In this document: positions 36,066 to 44,851 of the stretch, one piece after another | Layout of the letters: the number at the start of each line of letters is the position of its first letter | Position numbering within the stretch: the stretch's first letter is position 1 | Source: Nonomuraea gerenzanensis | GTDB taxonomy: Bacteria; Actinomycetota; Actinomycetes; Streptosporangiales; Streptosporangiaceae | Assembly (NCBI RefSeq): GCF_020215645.1 | Contig: NZ_CP084058.1 | Coordinates: 3,224,001 to 3,288,000 of the forward strand | Reading direction: 5' to 3' | DNA: 64,000 bases | Made by a program: the position numbers and the translations under genes | The notes under the pieces: generated by a model | Told to the model about the DNA's origin: nothing | Seen by the model: only the letters and a program-made list of their open reading frames with translations | The model's database searches: none

Positions 36066-36694
36066 AAAAGGCACCGGCATACGTCCTCACCGTCCTGCTG
36101 GCCGGGCTCGCGCTGGTGCTCGGCGCACCGGCCGCCGCGGCCCACGGCGGGCCGATCAAGCTGGAGGTGACAGGAGACGGCGCCGACAACGTCAACGTGC
36201 TGGTGACATACAAGGAGGACGGCCATCCCGTCACGGAGATCGTCGCGGCGACGCTGAAGGCGACCTCGGCCGACGGCCGGTCGTTCGGGCCGGTGCCGCT
36301 CAGGTCGGCGCCCGAGGGCCAGAACCTCTACCACTCCGCCGAGCCGCTGCCGAGCGGGGAGTGGCGGGTCACCGTGACCGCGACCGAACCGTCCAAGGCG
36401 AAGGCGACGGTGCGGGTGAAGGCGGGCGTGGTCGCCGCCGCGCCCGCCGTCGCGGCCCTTCCCGCACTGGACCAGCCGACGAGCCAGCCGACGAGCCAGC
36501 CGACGAGCCAGGCGACGAGCCAGGCGACGGCCTCCGCGCGGAACGGGGCCGCCGCGGCGACGACCGCGGGGGACGACGACGGCGCGGCGGGGACTCCCCT
36601 CATGATCGGCGTCATCGTCCTGGCGGCGCTGGCCGCCGTCGCGGCCTGGATCGTCTTCGCCCGGCGCCACACCCGCGCGGGCGCCGGGCACTGA
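36062..36694 (+). CDS. CopC/YtkA-like secreted domain with C-terminal membrane anchor
   Basis: 210 residues from GTG 36062, overlapping the previous stop. The signal peptide ends at AAAHGG, leaving an N-terminal His as in CopC-type proteins. An Ig-like domain follows (KLEVTGDGADNVNVLV, LPSGEWRVTVTATEP). A low-complexity linker of repeated PTSQ/ATSQ, encoded by 12-bp repeats near 36475-36525, leads to one membrane helix (LMIGVIVLAALAAVAAWIV). Copper binding is possible but the usual second His ligand set is not evident. Confidence 0.75.
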   Translation: MKKAPAYVLTVLLAGLALVLGAPAAAAHGGPIKLEVTGDGADNVNVLVTYKEDGHPVTEIVAATLKATSADGRSFGPVPLRSAPEGQNLYHSAEPLPSGEWRVTVTATEPSKAKATVRVKAGVVAAAPAVAALPALDQPTSQPTSQPTSQATSQATASARNGAAAATTAGDDDGAAGTPLMIGVIVLAALAAVAAWIVFARRHTRAGAGH

Positions 36695-36703
36695 CGGACC
36701 TCG

Positions 36704-36721
36704 CGGGCCGGTTGCGGCCCG
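36704..36721. terminator. Hairpin at the end of the surface block
   Basis: CGGGCCG and CGGCCCG flank a 4-nt loop (GTTG), 10 bp after the last gene of the block. A compact GC stem, likely terminator. Confidence 0.6.
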
Positions 36722-37431
36722 TGCGGTTCAGCCCGGGTAGGGCCGGTTGGTACCGGGGCGGGGTGAACGAGCCGTACCGGGGAGCGGTGCCGGTCGCGGA
36801 CGCCGCACGGGCGTTCATCGCCGCGGCGGACGTCGCGGGCCAGCGTCCGCTCCGCAGCCGGTCGAGCATCATCACCAGCGCCGCCCGCCGCCGTGTGGCG
36901 TGCGGCGTGCTGTCCGTGGGCGCCTACCGGGATTGGACGCTCGTCCTGCAGACGGTGGGCGTCAAGAGCATACGGACAGGGAGACGCCGTGACACTCGGG
37001 AGGCTCGACGTGGTCGCGATGGCGCTGCCGCCCCGGCGCAGGTGACCGAACGATCGATCAGAGCGACGGCGCAATTTTCGCACCCACAAGCGCGAGCAAT
37101 TCCTGTGGGCTTTGATCAGCTGACAGCACTCGGGTTGAGTGCGCCGTGGGAGCTGCGCGTTCAGGTGAGGCGGGGCTCTGCAGGCGATGGCGACGTTCGG
37201 CCTCCTGCGCCGTCAGCGCCAGGCCCGGGACGGACGGGCCCATCTAGGAGCCAGGCGATCGAAGTGCCCAGAGTAGTCGCCAGGCCGTCGAGGACCGGCA
37301 CATTCGTCGTCTTGGTGCCGGATCCTGGCTTCCAGCTCGGCCATGGACAAGCCGCCGGGCGAGGAAGAGAGCGTGTCTCGCAATATGATACAAACTATCT
37401 CTAATATTGGGACATTGCTAACGTCCCGGTC
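36722..37431. other. Long intergenic region, no gene recognised
   Basis: 710 bp. A GTG-started plus frame from about 36762 (VNEPYRGAVPVADAARAFI) is open for more than 200 codons but has no recognisable domain and no ribosome-binding site; I do not call it. The last 60 bp before the MFS start are AT-rich (AATATGATACAAACTATCTC near 37381) and probably hold its promoter. Confidence 0.45.
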
Positions 37432-38622
37432 ATGCGCACAAGATCTAAGTGGGTTGCGCTGGGGCTGGGCACGGCGGCTCAGACCTCGGGCACGATCTAT
37501 CTCTACGGCCTGCCGTTCCTGCTCCCCGCCCTGCGCGAGTCAACCGGCATGACTCTGCCCCAGCTCGGCTTCCTGCTCGCCTGCCCGTCCATCGGCATGG
37601 TCGTGGCCATGTTGGGCTGGGGCGCCATCGCGGACAGACACGGTGAGCGGCTGATCATCGGAGCCGGGCTCGGGCTTGGCGGGCTGCTGCTGAGCCTGGC
37701 CGGGCTGGCCTCGGGGGTACTGATGGGCGTGCTGCTGGTGCTGGCGGGCGCGGCGGGCTCGGCGGTGTACGCGGCGAGCGGGCGACTGGTCGTGGGCTGG
37801 TTCGAGCCGGGCCGGCGTGGGCTGGCCATGGGCATCCGGCAGGCCTCGCAACCCCTCGGCGTGGCCGTGGCCGGCGTGGCGTTGCCCGCGATCGCCGAGC
37901 AGTGGGGCATCCGGGTCGCCTTCGCGGTACCGGCGGGGATCTGCATGGCCGCCGCGCTGGTGACCGTGCTGCTGCTCGCCCCGGCACCAAGGGCGACCGT
38001 CAGCTCCAACGACCCGAACGCGGCCTCCCCGTACCGGAGAGGATCGTCAGTGTGGCGCGTGCACGTCGCCAGCGCCCTGCTGGTCATCGGGCAGATCACC
38101 GTGGGCACCTTCGCGTTCGACTACCTGGTGCGGGGCCTCGGCTGGACACCCACCATGGCAGGGCCGTTGCTGGGGGCGGCACAGCTGATCGGCGCGGCCG
38201 CCCGGATCGGGGCCGGACGATGGTCGGACCGCTCACCCGGCAAGGGCGGCCCGCTGCGCCGCCTCGCCCTGGTCAACACCATCACCCTGGCCGCGTTGGC
38301 CTCCTCCGTGGCGCTGGACGCCTGGCCGGGCCCCTGGCTGCTGGTCGTGGCGATCGTGGCGACGGTGAGCTGGCACGGCGTCGGCTACGCGGCCGTCGCG
38401 GAGCTGGTGCCCGTCTCGTGGTCGGGCCGCGCGATGTCGGTCCAGACGATCGTACAGAACCTCGCCTCCTCGGCCACCCCGCCCGCGATGGGCACGCTCA
38501 TCGCGACCCTTGGCTACGCCGCAGGCTTCGGTACCGCCGCACTGTTCCCGCTCGCCGCGGCGATCACCGTAACGCCACTGACCTCGCGAACAGGCAGAGC
38601 AGTCCCCGAGGTCAGCACGTAG
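37432..38622 (+). CDS. MFS transporter
   Basis: 396 residues with about twelve membrane helices. The cytosolic loop between helices 2 and 3 carries GWGAIADRHGER, the major-facilitator signature. A second, weaker copy (GRWSDRSPGKGG) appears between helices 8 and 9. MFS exporters or importers of this length move small organic molecules; the substrate is not predictable. It is preceded by an AT-rich promoter and has no operon partner. Confidence 0.88.
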   Translation: MRTRSKWVALGLGTAAQTSGTIYLYGLPFLLPALRESTGMTLPQLGFLLACPSIGMVVAMLGWGAIADRHGERLIIGAGLGLGGLLLSLAGLASGVLMGVLLVLAGAAGSAVYAASGRLVVGWFEPGRRGLAMGIRQASQPLGVAVAGVALPAIAEQWGIRVAFAVPAGICMAAALVTVLLLAPAPRATVSSNDPNAASPYRRGSSVWRVHVASALLVIGQITVGTFAFDYLVRGLGWTPTMAGPLLGAAQLIGAAARIGAGRWSDRSPGKGGPLRRLALVNTITLAALASSVALDAWPGPWLLVVAIVATVSWHGVGYAAVAELVPVSWSGRAMSVQTIVQNLASSATPPAMGTLIATLGYAAGFGTAALFPLAAAITVTPLTSRTGRAVPEVST

Positions 38623-38877
38623 AACCGCCTGATCACCTGGCGACAGCAACCCGGTGCCACGAGAGTCCACCCGGGCGGCAAGGTGACCGGGGCGGCGTAG
38701 CGCCGCGAGCCCGGCGCGAACGCATCCCCCGAGCGCCGCCCGCACCACGCAGAGCTCCCAACAGTGCCGGTAGGCGGTCTCGTCACCGTCTCTACGCGCC
38801 TGGCCAGGCACTCGGCATGGCGGGCCGGAACGAACGAGGTGAGGCGCCCTCGGGCACCTTGCGGCCGCTGCTCTCAT

Positions 38878-38995
38878 TCAACCGCTTCTCAGCACGCCGA
38901 CGCCCATGGCGTCGCAGAAGGTCAATCCACTGAGGTCGACGACCAGCGGTGAGGGTGCAGCCGCCGTGACTAAATCCCGTCCGGGGGCAGGGCAG
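38878..38995 (-). pseudogene. STAS-domain (anti-anti-sigma factor) fragment
   Basis: The minus strand reads GRDLVTAAAPSPLVVDLSG followed by LTFCDAMGVGVL and a stop, matching the core of STAS proteins (V-D-L-S, then D-S/A-x-G-x-G-V-L) around the phosphorylated position, here Ala instead of Ser. Both ends of the domain are absent and no start is present. It is a decayed fragment. Confidence 0.65.
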
Positions 38996-39351
38996 GGCTT
39001 CGCGGTTGTCACCGTCACATCCCGTACCCCGGCTCGCTCGGGCCCATGAACTCCGGCGAGAACTGCCTGCGACGCCTCGTCACGTTCCTACCTCTTCCAG
39101 ACTGCTGTCCGCGTGTGACATCACGGGCGTGCTCGCCTTACTGTTCCCTTGTCCTCTGGCATGGTGCGAGTCCCAGTCGTCGTTGTACCACTCGATGACC
39201 ACCCTGCGTCGCCGCCTGCTCACCTCGGTCCACCGGCGCGGCCTGACCCCGCTGTTCTCGCTGCAGGCCCGCCCGCGTGGTGAGGTGCGCTTCGATCTGA
39301 GCGCCTGGTTGATCATCGGTGCTCCCGGCTCGTTCGGCGGTGCATGAGGGG
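38996..39351. other. Intergenic region, no gene recognised
   Basis: 356 bp between the STAS fragment and the GlxA-type regulator. A plus-strand frame ending at 39347 (RRLLTSVHRRGLTPLFSLQ) and a minus frame (RRRRVVIEWYNDDWDSHHA) both look somewhat protein-like and transposase-like, but neither can be identified. Confidence 0.35.
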
Positions 39352-40341
39352 TCATGTTCCTCCTGTGGTGAAACGCTCCCGATACGCCGCAGGCGTGACG
39401 CCGAAGCGCTGCTTGAACAGCCGGTGGAGCGTCTCGACGGAGCCGAACCCGACCGCGTTCGCGATGGTCCTGAGCCCGTTGCCGGTGTGGAGGAGGTGCC
39501 GCGCGGCGGCATCGAGCCGGACCGACTCCACATACTGCGCTGGTGTCATCCCGACCTGCTGACGGAAGATTCGTGAGAAGTGCCGAACACTGAGGCTCGC
39601 CCGGCACGCGAGCGCGTCGTTGGACAGATCCTCGGTGAGGTGGTCCGGAATCCACGCCTGCAGGCGGGCGATCTGAGCGTCGGTGGCTGAGGGGTAGGCC
39701 AGAAGCTCGCTGAACTGGCTTTGACCACCTGGTCGTCGCATGTACATGACGAGCCACCGGGCGACACGGCGGGCCAGCTCGGCATGATGGTCGTGGGCGA
39801 CCAGAGCGAGTGCGAGGTCTATCCCGGTGGACACGCCCGCGGACGTCCACACGTGCTCGTCGCGTACGTAGATGGCGTCAGGTTCGACGGCCACCTCGGG
39901 ATGGTCGGCTGCGAGCTGGGCCGCCGTCGCCCAGTGTGTGGTCGCCCGCCGCCCGTCCAGTAATCCGGCGGCAGCCAGCATGTGCGCTCCCGCACAGACC
40001 GAAGCTATGCGGGAGGCGCGGTGAGCGGCGGGGGTGGCCAGCCACTGAACAAGCGAATCCGCCTCCAGCGCCTTCACCCCGCCCTCATCGAACACCAGGC
40101 CACCTGGCACGATGAGAGTGCCGATCTCGTGCGGCAGGCCCTTCCACGAGAGGTCGGCTGCGATGGAGGTGCCTCCGGCACAGCGGACGAGCCCGGGCCG
40201 AGGGCCGGCGATCAGCGTCTTGTAGCCGGGGACGTCCTTGTTCAGCAGGCGATCGGCGGTGGAGAACACCTCGATCGGGCCGGCGACGTCGAGAAGCTCT
40301 ACGCCGTCGACCACGGCGATCACGACGATGTGAGGGGGCAT
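39352..40341 (-). CDS. GlxA-family AraC-type regulator with DJ-1/PfpI domain
   Basis: 329 residues from ATG 40341. The first about 190 residues are a DJ-1/PfpI-like sensor (VAGPIEVFSTADRLL, nucleophile-elbow-like ASVCAGAHMLAAAG). The last about 100 residues hold two AraC HTH motifs (CRASLSVRHFSRIFRQQVG and VGFGSVETLHRLFKQRFGV). GlxA-type proteins usually activate a neighbouring amidase, nitrile or amine pathway. It is divergent from the HD-domain gene at 40518 across a region with duplicated inverted repeats, so that gene is the probable target. Confidence 0.9.
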   Translation of the reverse strand: MPPHIVVIAVVDGVELLDVAGPIEVFSTADRLLNKDVPGYKTLIAGPRPGLVRCAGGTSIAADLSWKGLPHEIGTLIVPGGLVFDEGGVKALEADSLVQWLATPAAHRASRIASVCAGAHMLAAAGLLDGRRATTHWATAAQLAADHPEVAVEPDAIYVRDEHVWTSAGVSTGIDLALALVAHDHHAELARRVARWLVMYMRRPGGQSQFSELLAYPSATDAQIARLQAWIPDHLTEDLSNDALACRASLSVRHFSRIFRQQVGMTPAQYVESVRLDAAARHLLHTGNGLRTIANAVGFGSVETLHRLFKQRFGVTPAAYRERFTTGGT

Positions 40342-40368
40342 TTCGCCCACTGTGCAGCATCGCCAGGA

Positions 40369-40459
40369 TGTCCGCAATGACAAGGAGATGTCATCTACGG
40401 ACATATCTCGGCCAGATGCGGCGGTGTCCGAATCTGGCATATGCGTGTCCTTGCGGACA
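40369..40459. promoter_or_regulatory. Two identical-spacing inverted repeats TGTCCG-N23-CGGACA
   Basis: The first copy is 40369-40403 and the second 40425-40459; both have hexamer arms 23 bp apart. The first also contains an inner TGACA/TGTCA pair. The copies start 56 bp apart. They fill the gap between the divergent GlxA-type and HD-domain genes and are the likely binding sites of the GlxA regulator. Confidence 0.75.
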
Positions 40460-40517
40460 TCGGTCGCGCCCGCCCACGATGGTGCCCGTCCAATTCCCTG
40501 ACGAACGGACCCATCCG

Positions 40518-41102
40518 ATGCTCCCCACGGTTCCTCGAACGCCCACATCCCAGGCGGCCGCCGACCTCGCCGCCGAGGCCGCGCCCGCCTACCTGCTCAA
40601 TCACAGCTACCGCACCTATCTCTTCGGCCGGTGCATCGTCCCCGAGCCCGAAGTCGACGATGAGGCGGCCTTCGTCGCGGCGATGATCCACGATCTCGGC
40701 CTCACCGACGCCTACGCCGGCGAGAGCGAGTTCGCACGCGCCGGTGCCGATCTCGCGTGCCGCTTCCTCGAAGGGCGCGGATGGGACCTTGAGCGCATCC
40801 AGCTGGTGGAGGAGGCGATCCTGCGGCACACCAACCTCGTGGCTGAGCAGGTGCCCGTCGTCCGGCTGGTCCAAGCGGGGGCGGCCCTCGACGTCGCCGG
40901 ACTCGGCCGGGAAGGACTCGCATCCGATGATCTCGCCGAGATCTTGACGGCCTATCCGCGGCTTGACTTCGCATCGAGCATGCGAAACAGCTTCCTCGAT
41001 GAGGCCCACCGGCATCCGGAGGGCGCCTTCGCCCAGCTCGAACGAGCCATCGCACTCTCCGGTCGATTCGGCAGCAACCCGATCGACGCTGCAAGCGCAT
41101 GA
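40518..41102 (+). CDS. HD-domain hydrolase, cyanamide hydratase-like
   Basis: 194 residues from ATG 40518; an in-frame ATG at 40480 would add 13 residues, and neither has a strong ribosome-binding site. It opens EAAPAYLLNHSYRTYLFG and has the metal-binding HD pair in AAMIHDLGLT, followed by His in AILRHTN. This matches the fungal/bacterial cyanamide-hydratase (DDI2-like) branch of HD hydrolases. Those enzymes add water to a nitrile-like carbon. Paired with a GlxA-type regulator, it may handle a nitrile, isonitrile or related toxic compound; this is inference. Confidence 0.82.
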   Translation: MLPTVPRTPTSQAAADLAAEAAPAYLLNHSYRTYLFGRCIVPEPEVDDEAAFVAAMIHDLGLTDAYAGESEFARAGADLACRFLEGRGWDLERIQLVEEAILRHTNLVAEQVPVVRLVQAGAALDVAGLGREGLASDDLAEILTAYPRLDFASSMRNSFLDEAHRHPEGAFAQLERAIALSGRFGSNPIDAASA

Positions 41103-41528
41103 ATCACCATCCAGCACCGTCAACTCCAAGGAGCGGAACCAGCCACCCGACTGGGTCACGCGCATGGCGGTGTCCGTTCCAGATGCGTGGGGGGATTGTC
41201 GGAGGGGGGCCGTGGTGTGGTGTCCCGGGCTAGACTGATCTCACTCCAGTGCGCCACCAGCAGCGATCGTCCTCCATCGCGGTCCACCACGACCCGAAGG
41301 CCACGGCGTGGACCGTGCTCGGTATCGAGCACGGCACGCCATCAAGCTGTCCTCCAAGCCGTCCGCGACCAGGACGCCCTCGGAGCGGTGCGCCAGGTGC
41401 GGTCGTCCGAGCCTTGACCTGCAGCGCGATTTCTTCGGCCTGGAGCGAAGCGATCGGGAGTGCGGGCGCCGCCCGGCCGGGAAGAAAGGGGGAAAGGCCG
41501 GCGGGCCGGTGATCCCGATGCCGGCCAG
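41103..41528. other. Intergenic region, no gene recognised
   Basis: 426 bp between convergent HD-domain and AraC genes. Short open frames on the plus strand have no recognisable domain. No terminator hairpin stands out. Confidence 0.4.
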
Positions 41529-42515
41529 TCAGTCGTTAGGCCCAGAGAGCTGACCGGCCTCCTTGCGCATCGGAGCCGTACCCCGCAGCGTTTGAGACCA
41601 TCGGCGGCGGTAGTCACCGGGGGTGACTCCGTACCACTTGCGGAAGGCCAGGTGGAAGCCGACCGTGGACTCATAGCCGACGCGCTCGCTGATCCGGCTG
41701 TGAGAAAGCCCGGTATCGCTCAACAGGCGCGCGGCCTCCTGCATGCGGCGGGCCGTCAGGTGCCGCATCGGCGCCTCACCGACCAGCTCGCGGAAGGTCG
41801 ACGCGAACGCCGAACGCGACAGCCCGGCCTGGGCTGCCAGTGACTCCACCGTCCAAGGCTCGGCGAATCTGGTCTGTACGACGTGCAGCGCCGTCCCGAT
41901 CGCCGGATGATGTAACGCCCGCAGGATCGCAGAGCCCTCGGCCAGCTCGCCCACCGCGGCCCGCAGCGCCAGCACGAAGACGAGCTCGAAGGCACGCAGC
42001 GTGACCAGCGTCGCGCCGCCTTCGGCCAGGTGCCACTCGTTCGCCAGCCGCCCGAGGACGTCACGGAGCAGTCCGTGACCTTCCAGCGCAGCCTGGTCGA
42101 GGACCAGGACGGGCGGCAGTACTCGATAGAGTGGCGAGACGGCGGCCCGGTCGTAATGGAGCCCGCCGCAGAGCAGGACGGTCCGCTCGCCGGGCCCGCC
42201 GAGTTCGACAGTGCTCATGCCGCCCGGCGGCCGCTCGGGCAGCACAGAGGCGAGCGGCACGGTGGGTCGCCCCGGCCGGTCGCCCAGCCGGTGGGCGCTG
42301 CCGTGCGGGAAGACGGCCAGGTCCCCGGCGCGCAGCAGCACAGGCTCGGCGCCGGGCAACTCGACGGCGCAGGTGCCGTCATGCACATAGTGCAGCAGCG
42401 CGCAGTCCTCGCCCTCGCCTGCGATGCCCCACGGCGCGCCGGCCTGCCAGCGGCTGTGGAAGACGCCCTCCAGGCGCAACGGGGCCAGCAGAGCGCTCAG
42501 CAGGTCACCCTTCAC
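41529..42515 (-). CDS. AraC-family regulator with cupin sensor domain
   Basis: 328 residues. The N-terminal about 190 residues are a cupin_6-type sensor (LLHYVHDGTCAVELPG, LRAGDLAVFPHGSAH). The C-terminal about 100 residues have two HTH units (LAAQAGLSRSAFASTFREL and RVGYESTVGFHLAFRKWYGV). It is divergent from the NmrA-like reductase at 42588 with only 72 bp between, so it most likely controls it. Confidence 0.92.
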   Translation of the reverse strand: MKGDLLSALLAPLRLEGVFHSRWQAGAPWGIAGEGEDCALLHYVHDGTCAVELPGAEPVLLRAGDLAVFPHGSAHRLGDRPGRPTVPLASVLPERPPGGMSTVELGGPGERTVLLCGGLHYDRAAVSPLYRVLPPVLVLDQAALEGHGLLRDVLGRLANEWHLAEGGATLVTLRAFELVFVLALRAAVGELAEGSAILRALHHPAIGTALHVVQTRFAEPWTVESLAAQAGLSRSAFASTFRELVGEAPMRHLTARRMQEAARLLSDTGLSHSRISERVGYESTVGFHLAFRKWYGVTPGDYRRRWSQTLRGTAPMRKEAGQLSGPND

Positions 42516-42587
42516 CCGGACGATCCTTAAATAGCCTGATATTTCTCTTTATCGAGCGTATCGCGGATGCGGTCGATGCTGTCTGGC

Positions 42588-43433
42588 ATGACCTTTCTTG
42601 TAATCGGGGCGGCAGGCGCTCAGGGCGGCGCGGTCGCTCGGCGACTCGTCGCTGAGGGGCACACGGTGCGCGGCCTGACCAGGAGCGGCCGAGTGCCGCA
42701 TGGAGTGGAGCCGGTCGCCGGTGATCTCGGCGACGCTGAGGCGGTGAAGGCGGCCTTCGCCGGGGTGACACACGCGTCCGTGACACTGCCCCTGGTCTAC
42801 GAGCCGGACACGGTGGCCGCGTACGTTCGCCATGTGCGCGACTCCGCGCTGGCGGCCGGGGTGCGGCGGCTGGTGTTCAACACCGCCAACCGGCTGCCCG
42901 AGGACACCACACAGGTGGCGGCCTTCGAGACGCGCCGGTGGGCGATGCGTACGCTGCAGTCGGCCGGTCTGCCGGTCGTGGTGCTGTGCCCGCCGGTCTA
43001 CTTGGACAACCTGGCGGCGCCGTGGGTGGCGGGTCCGCTGGCGGCCGAGGGCGTGCTGCGCTACCCGCTGCCCGCCGACCTGCCGGTGCCCTGGCTCTCG
43101 CTCGACGATCTGGGCGCCATCACGCACGCCGCGCTCGTGCGTGACGATCTGGAGGGCGCCGTGCTGAAGATCGGCGGGCCCGACGTGGTGACCGGCGATG
43201 AGCTGGCTGACGCCTTCGGCGCCCAGTACGCCGCGCAGGATCCGGCTGACTTCGAGTCGGGCCTGGCGATGGCGCTGGGCGCATCGAAGGCCGCCGAGGT
43301 GGCGGCCACCTACCGCTGGGCCGCCGCCGACCACGATCTGTTCGCGCCCGTCCCCGCAGTGGCCGATCTGCTGGGCCTACGGCTGACGCCGTTGCGCACC
43401 TGGATCACCGCCCAGCGCTGGGCGACCCGGTGA
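42588..43433 (+). CDS. NmrA-like NAD(P)-binding protein
   Basis: 281 residues from ATG 42588; ATG 42567 is possible, but family members begin with MxFLVxGAxG. The Rossmann motif GAAGAQGG is at 8-15. Lacking the YxxxK pair at the usual SDR place, it fits the atypical SDR/NmrA group, which includes redox sensors and quinone-type reductases. It overlaps the DUF4440-like gene by 4 bp (GTGA), so both are one unit controlled by the divergent AraC protein. Confidence 0.85.
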   Translation: MTFLVIGAAGAQGGAVARRLVAEGHTVRGLTRSGRVPHGVEPVAGDLGDAEAVKAAFAGVTHASVTLPLVYEPDTVAAYVRHVRDSALAAGVRRLVFNTANRLPEDTTQVAAFETRRWAMRTLQSAGLPVVVLCPPVYLDNLAAPWVAGPLAAEGVLRYPLPADLPVPWLSLDDLGAITHAALVRDDLEGAVLKIGGPDVVTGDELADAFGAQYAAQDPADFESGLAMALGASKAAEVAATYRWAAADHDLFAPVPAVADLLGLRLTPLRTWITAQRWATR

Positions 43434-43786
43434 ACGCCGTGGAGGCGGAGATCGTCCGTCACCACAAGGTCATCGAACGCTGGCTGACCGGCGCCGCCGC
43501 ACCGGAAGAGTTCGCCCGCTTCGCCGACGCCCACGCCCCCGGCTTCACGCTCATCACCCCCGACGGCCGAACGCTCTCCCGCGACCAGGTCCTCGCCGAG
43601 GTCGAGCCACTCTACGGGAACGCGCCCGGGCTGACGGTCGAGATCCGCCACGTGCGATTCGTCGCATCCGAAGGAGCCCTCCTCGTCGCCACCTACCAGG
43701 AGGTCCAGCCGGATGGGATCCGGCAGTCCACCGTGGTCTTTCAGGGCGCCAAGTGGTTGCACCTGCACGAGGTCTGGCTACCGTGA
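43430..43786 (+). CDS. DUF4440/SnoaL-like protein
   Basis: 118 residues from GTG 43430, which overlaps the stop of the NmrA-like gene. The helix HHKVIERWLTG, the FTLITPDGRTLSRDQVLAEV segment and VVFQGAKWLHLHEVWLP at the end are typical of the NTF2-like DUF4440 fold. It may bind or convert the product of the reductase; no catalytic residues can be named. Confidence 0.85.
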   Translation: MNAVEAEIVRHHKVIERWLTGAAAPEEFARFADAHAPGFTLITPDGRTLSRDQVLAEVEPLYGNAPGLTVEIRHVRFVASEGALLVATYQEVQPDGIRQSTVVFQGAKWLHLHEVWLP

Positions 43787-43973
43787 CGGCGTGCTGCCGC
43801 AGGAGACGCTGGGCGAGGCTCGGCTCCTCGACGACGAGGGGTCATTGACCGGGCTGCGTGGCGGGCAGGTGCTCAACGAGCTGTGAGCACGACACCGGCC
43901 GGCTGCGCGCTGCGGCAGATCGTCCATGATGGAACGGTGGGCTCGGCCAGCCAGAACGAGGGACCGCGTGCGG

Positions 43974-44300
43974 AGCGGCCGCGGCGGCGGAGGTTCACGT
44001 CCGAGTACAGGCAGGCGATCCTGGCCGAGCACCACCTGTTGTCGCATATCACCATGAACTGGCGCGGCAGGCCCCTGACCAGCCACGAGGTCGTGGTCAA
44101 CAGCATTGCCGCGACCCGCACCCGCACCGGGCTGACCGTCGCGGCCGAACTGGACACCAACGCCTACCCGCTGGGCGTGTCGGTGTCCGCCGAGCGGATG
44201 AGCATGCTGCCGATCACCCCGCGTACCGAGCGCGGCTCCTGGAACTACACGATCGGCCCGGCAGACGACACCCGCACCAACCCGTATGTGACGACGGGCG
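43974..44300 (+). pseudogene. Transposase remnant: IS3 OrfA start joined to ISAzo13 end
   Basis: The frame reads RRRRFTSEYRQAILAE, the usual beginning of an IS3-type helper protein, and passes within two residues into HLLSHITMNWRGRPLTSHEV, then TRTGLTVAAELDTNAYP, the C-terminal end of ISAzo13-family transposases. The middle of both proteins is absent. It records two nested or recombined insertions. Confidence 0.75.
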
Positions 44301-44540
44301 CGTATCCGGTCCGAAAGCCTGCACGCTTTGGCCGATCCCCGGCCGACCGGGATGAGCCGAGAGGAGCTGAACGAGCTGGCTGCGTCTTCGGCCCCGGATC
44401 AGGCGGCCCTGGCCGAGCAGCCCGTTGACATGTTCCTGACTTACTACCGGGCAAAGCCACTGGATCAGGACACCTCCCCGCCTCCCCGGGCGTCACATCC
44501 TCGATGCGGGCCCGAATCCACCACACGTCGCCGCTTGCCG

Positions 44541-44551
44541 TGAAACTTTCA
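44541..44551. promoter_or_regulatory. TGAAACTTTCA palindrome upstream of the esterase gene
   Basis: An 11-bp palindrome with a central C lies 300 bp before the CE1 esterase start. Its GAAACTTTC core occurs twice more in this window (47959, 52683). GAAAnTTTC-type elements are known upstream of actinomycete xylanase genes, where LacI-type repressors act. Confidence 0.5.
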
Positions 44552-44788
44552 ATATGTTCCAGGTTGAACGATGCGATACGTGCCAGCAAAACGGCACGGG
44601 AACGCCGCCCGTCACGTCAGAGGAGCGAGCGCGCCTTGACGGGACCTGCATGCCTCGTATTTGCTCCGTCGCACCACCACCCATCGGCAGGAACGGGCGC
44701 GGCAAAGCGATGTAAACGATGACACGGTTTTCCGTCATGCCCTCCATCACGCCAGTTCCGCACGGATGAGAGGACTGATCCAGCTCAT

Positions 44789-44800
44789 GTTAACGCTAAC
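44789..44800. promoter_or_regulatory. LacI-type operator GTTAACGCTAAC
   Basis: GTTAACGCTAAC, a 12-bp near-palindrome with a central CG, the hallmark of LacI-family operators, lies about 50 bp before the esterase start. No LacI gene is in the window, so the regulator would be encoded elsewhere. Confidence 0.6.
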
Positions 44801-44851
44801 CGAGGCGCTGGCACCGTCCCTCCCTGCGGTGCCGCAGGCAGGTGAGTGATG

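Noticed and set aside
36762..37404. Open plus frame VNEPYRGAVPVADAARAFI and onward
   Set aside because: No ribosome-binding site, no domain, and Arg-rich composition typical of non-coding frames in this genome.
39138..39350. Transposase-like sequence next to the GlxA-type gene
   Set aside because: Some Arg-rich stretches on both strands resemble transposase ends, but no family could be named and no terminal repeats were seen.
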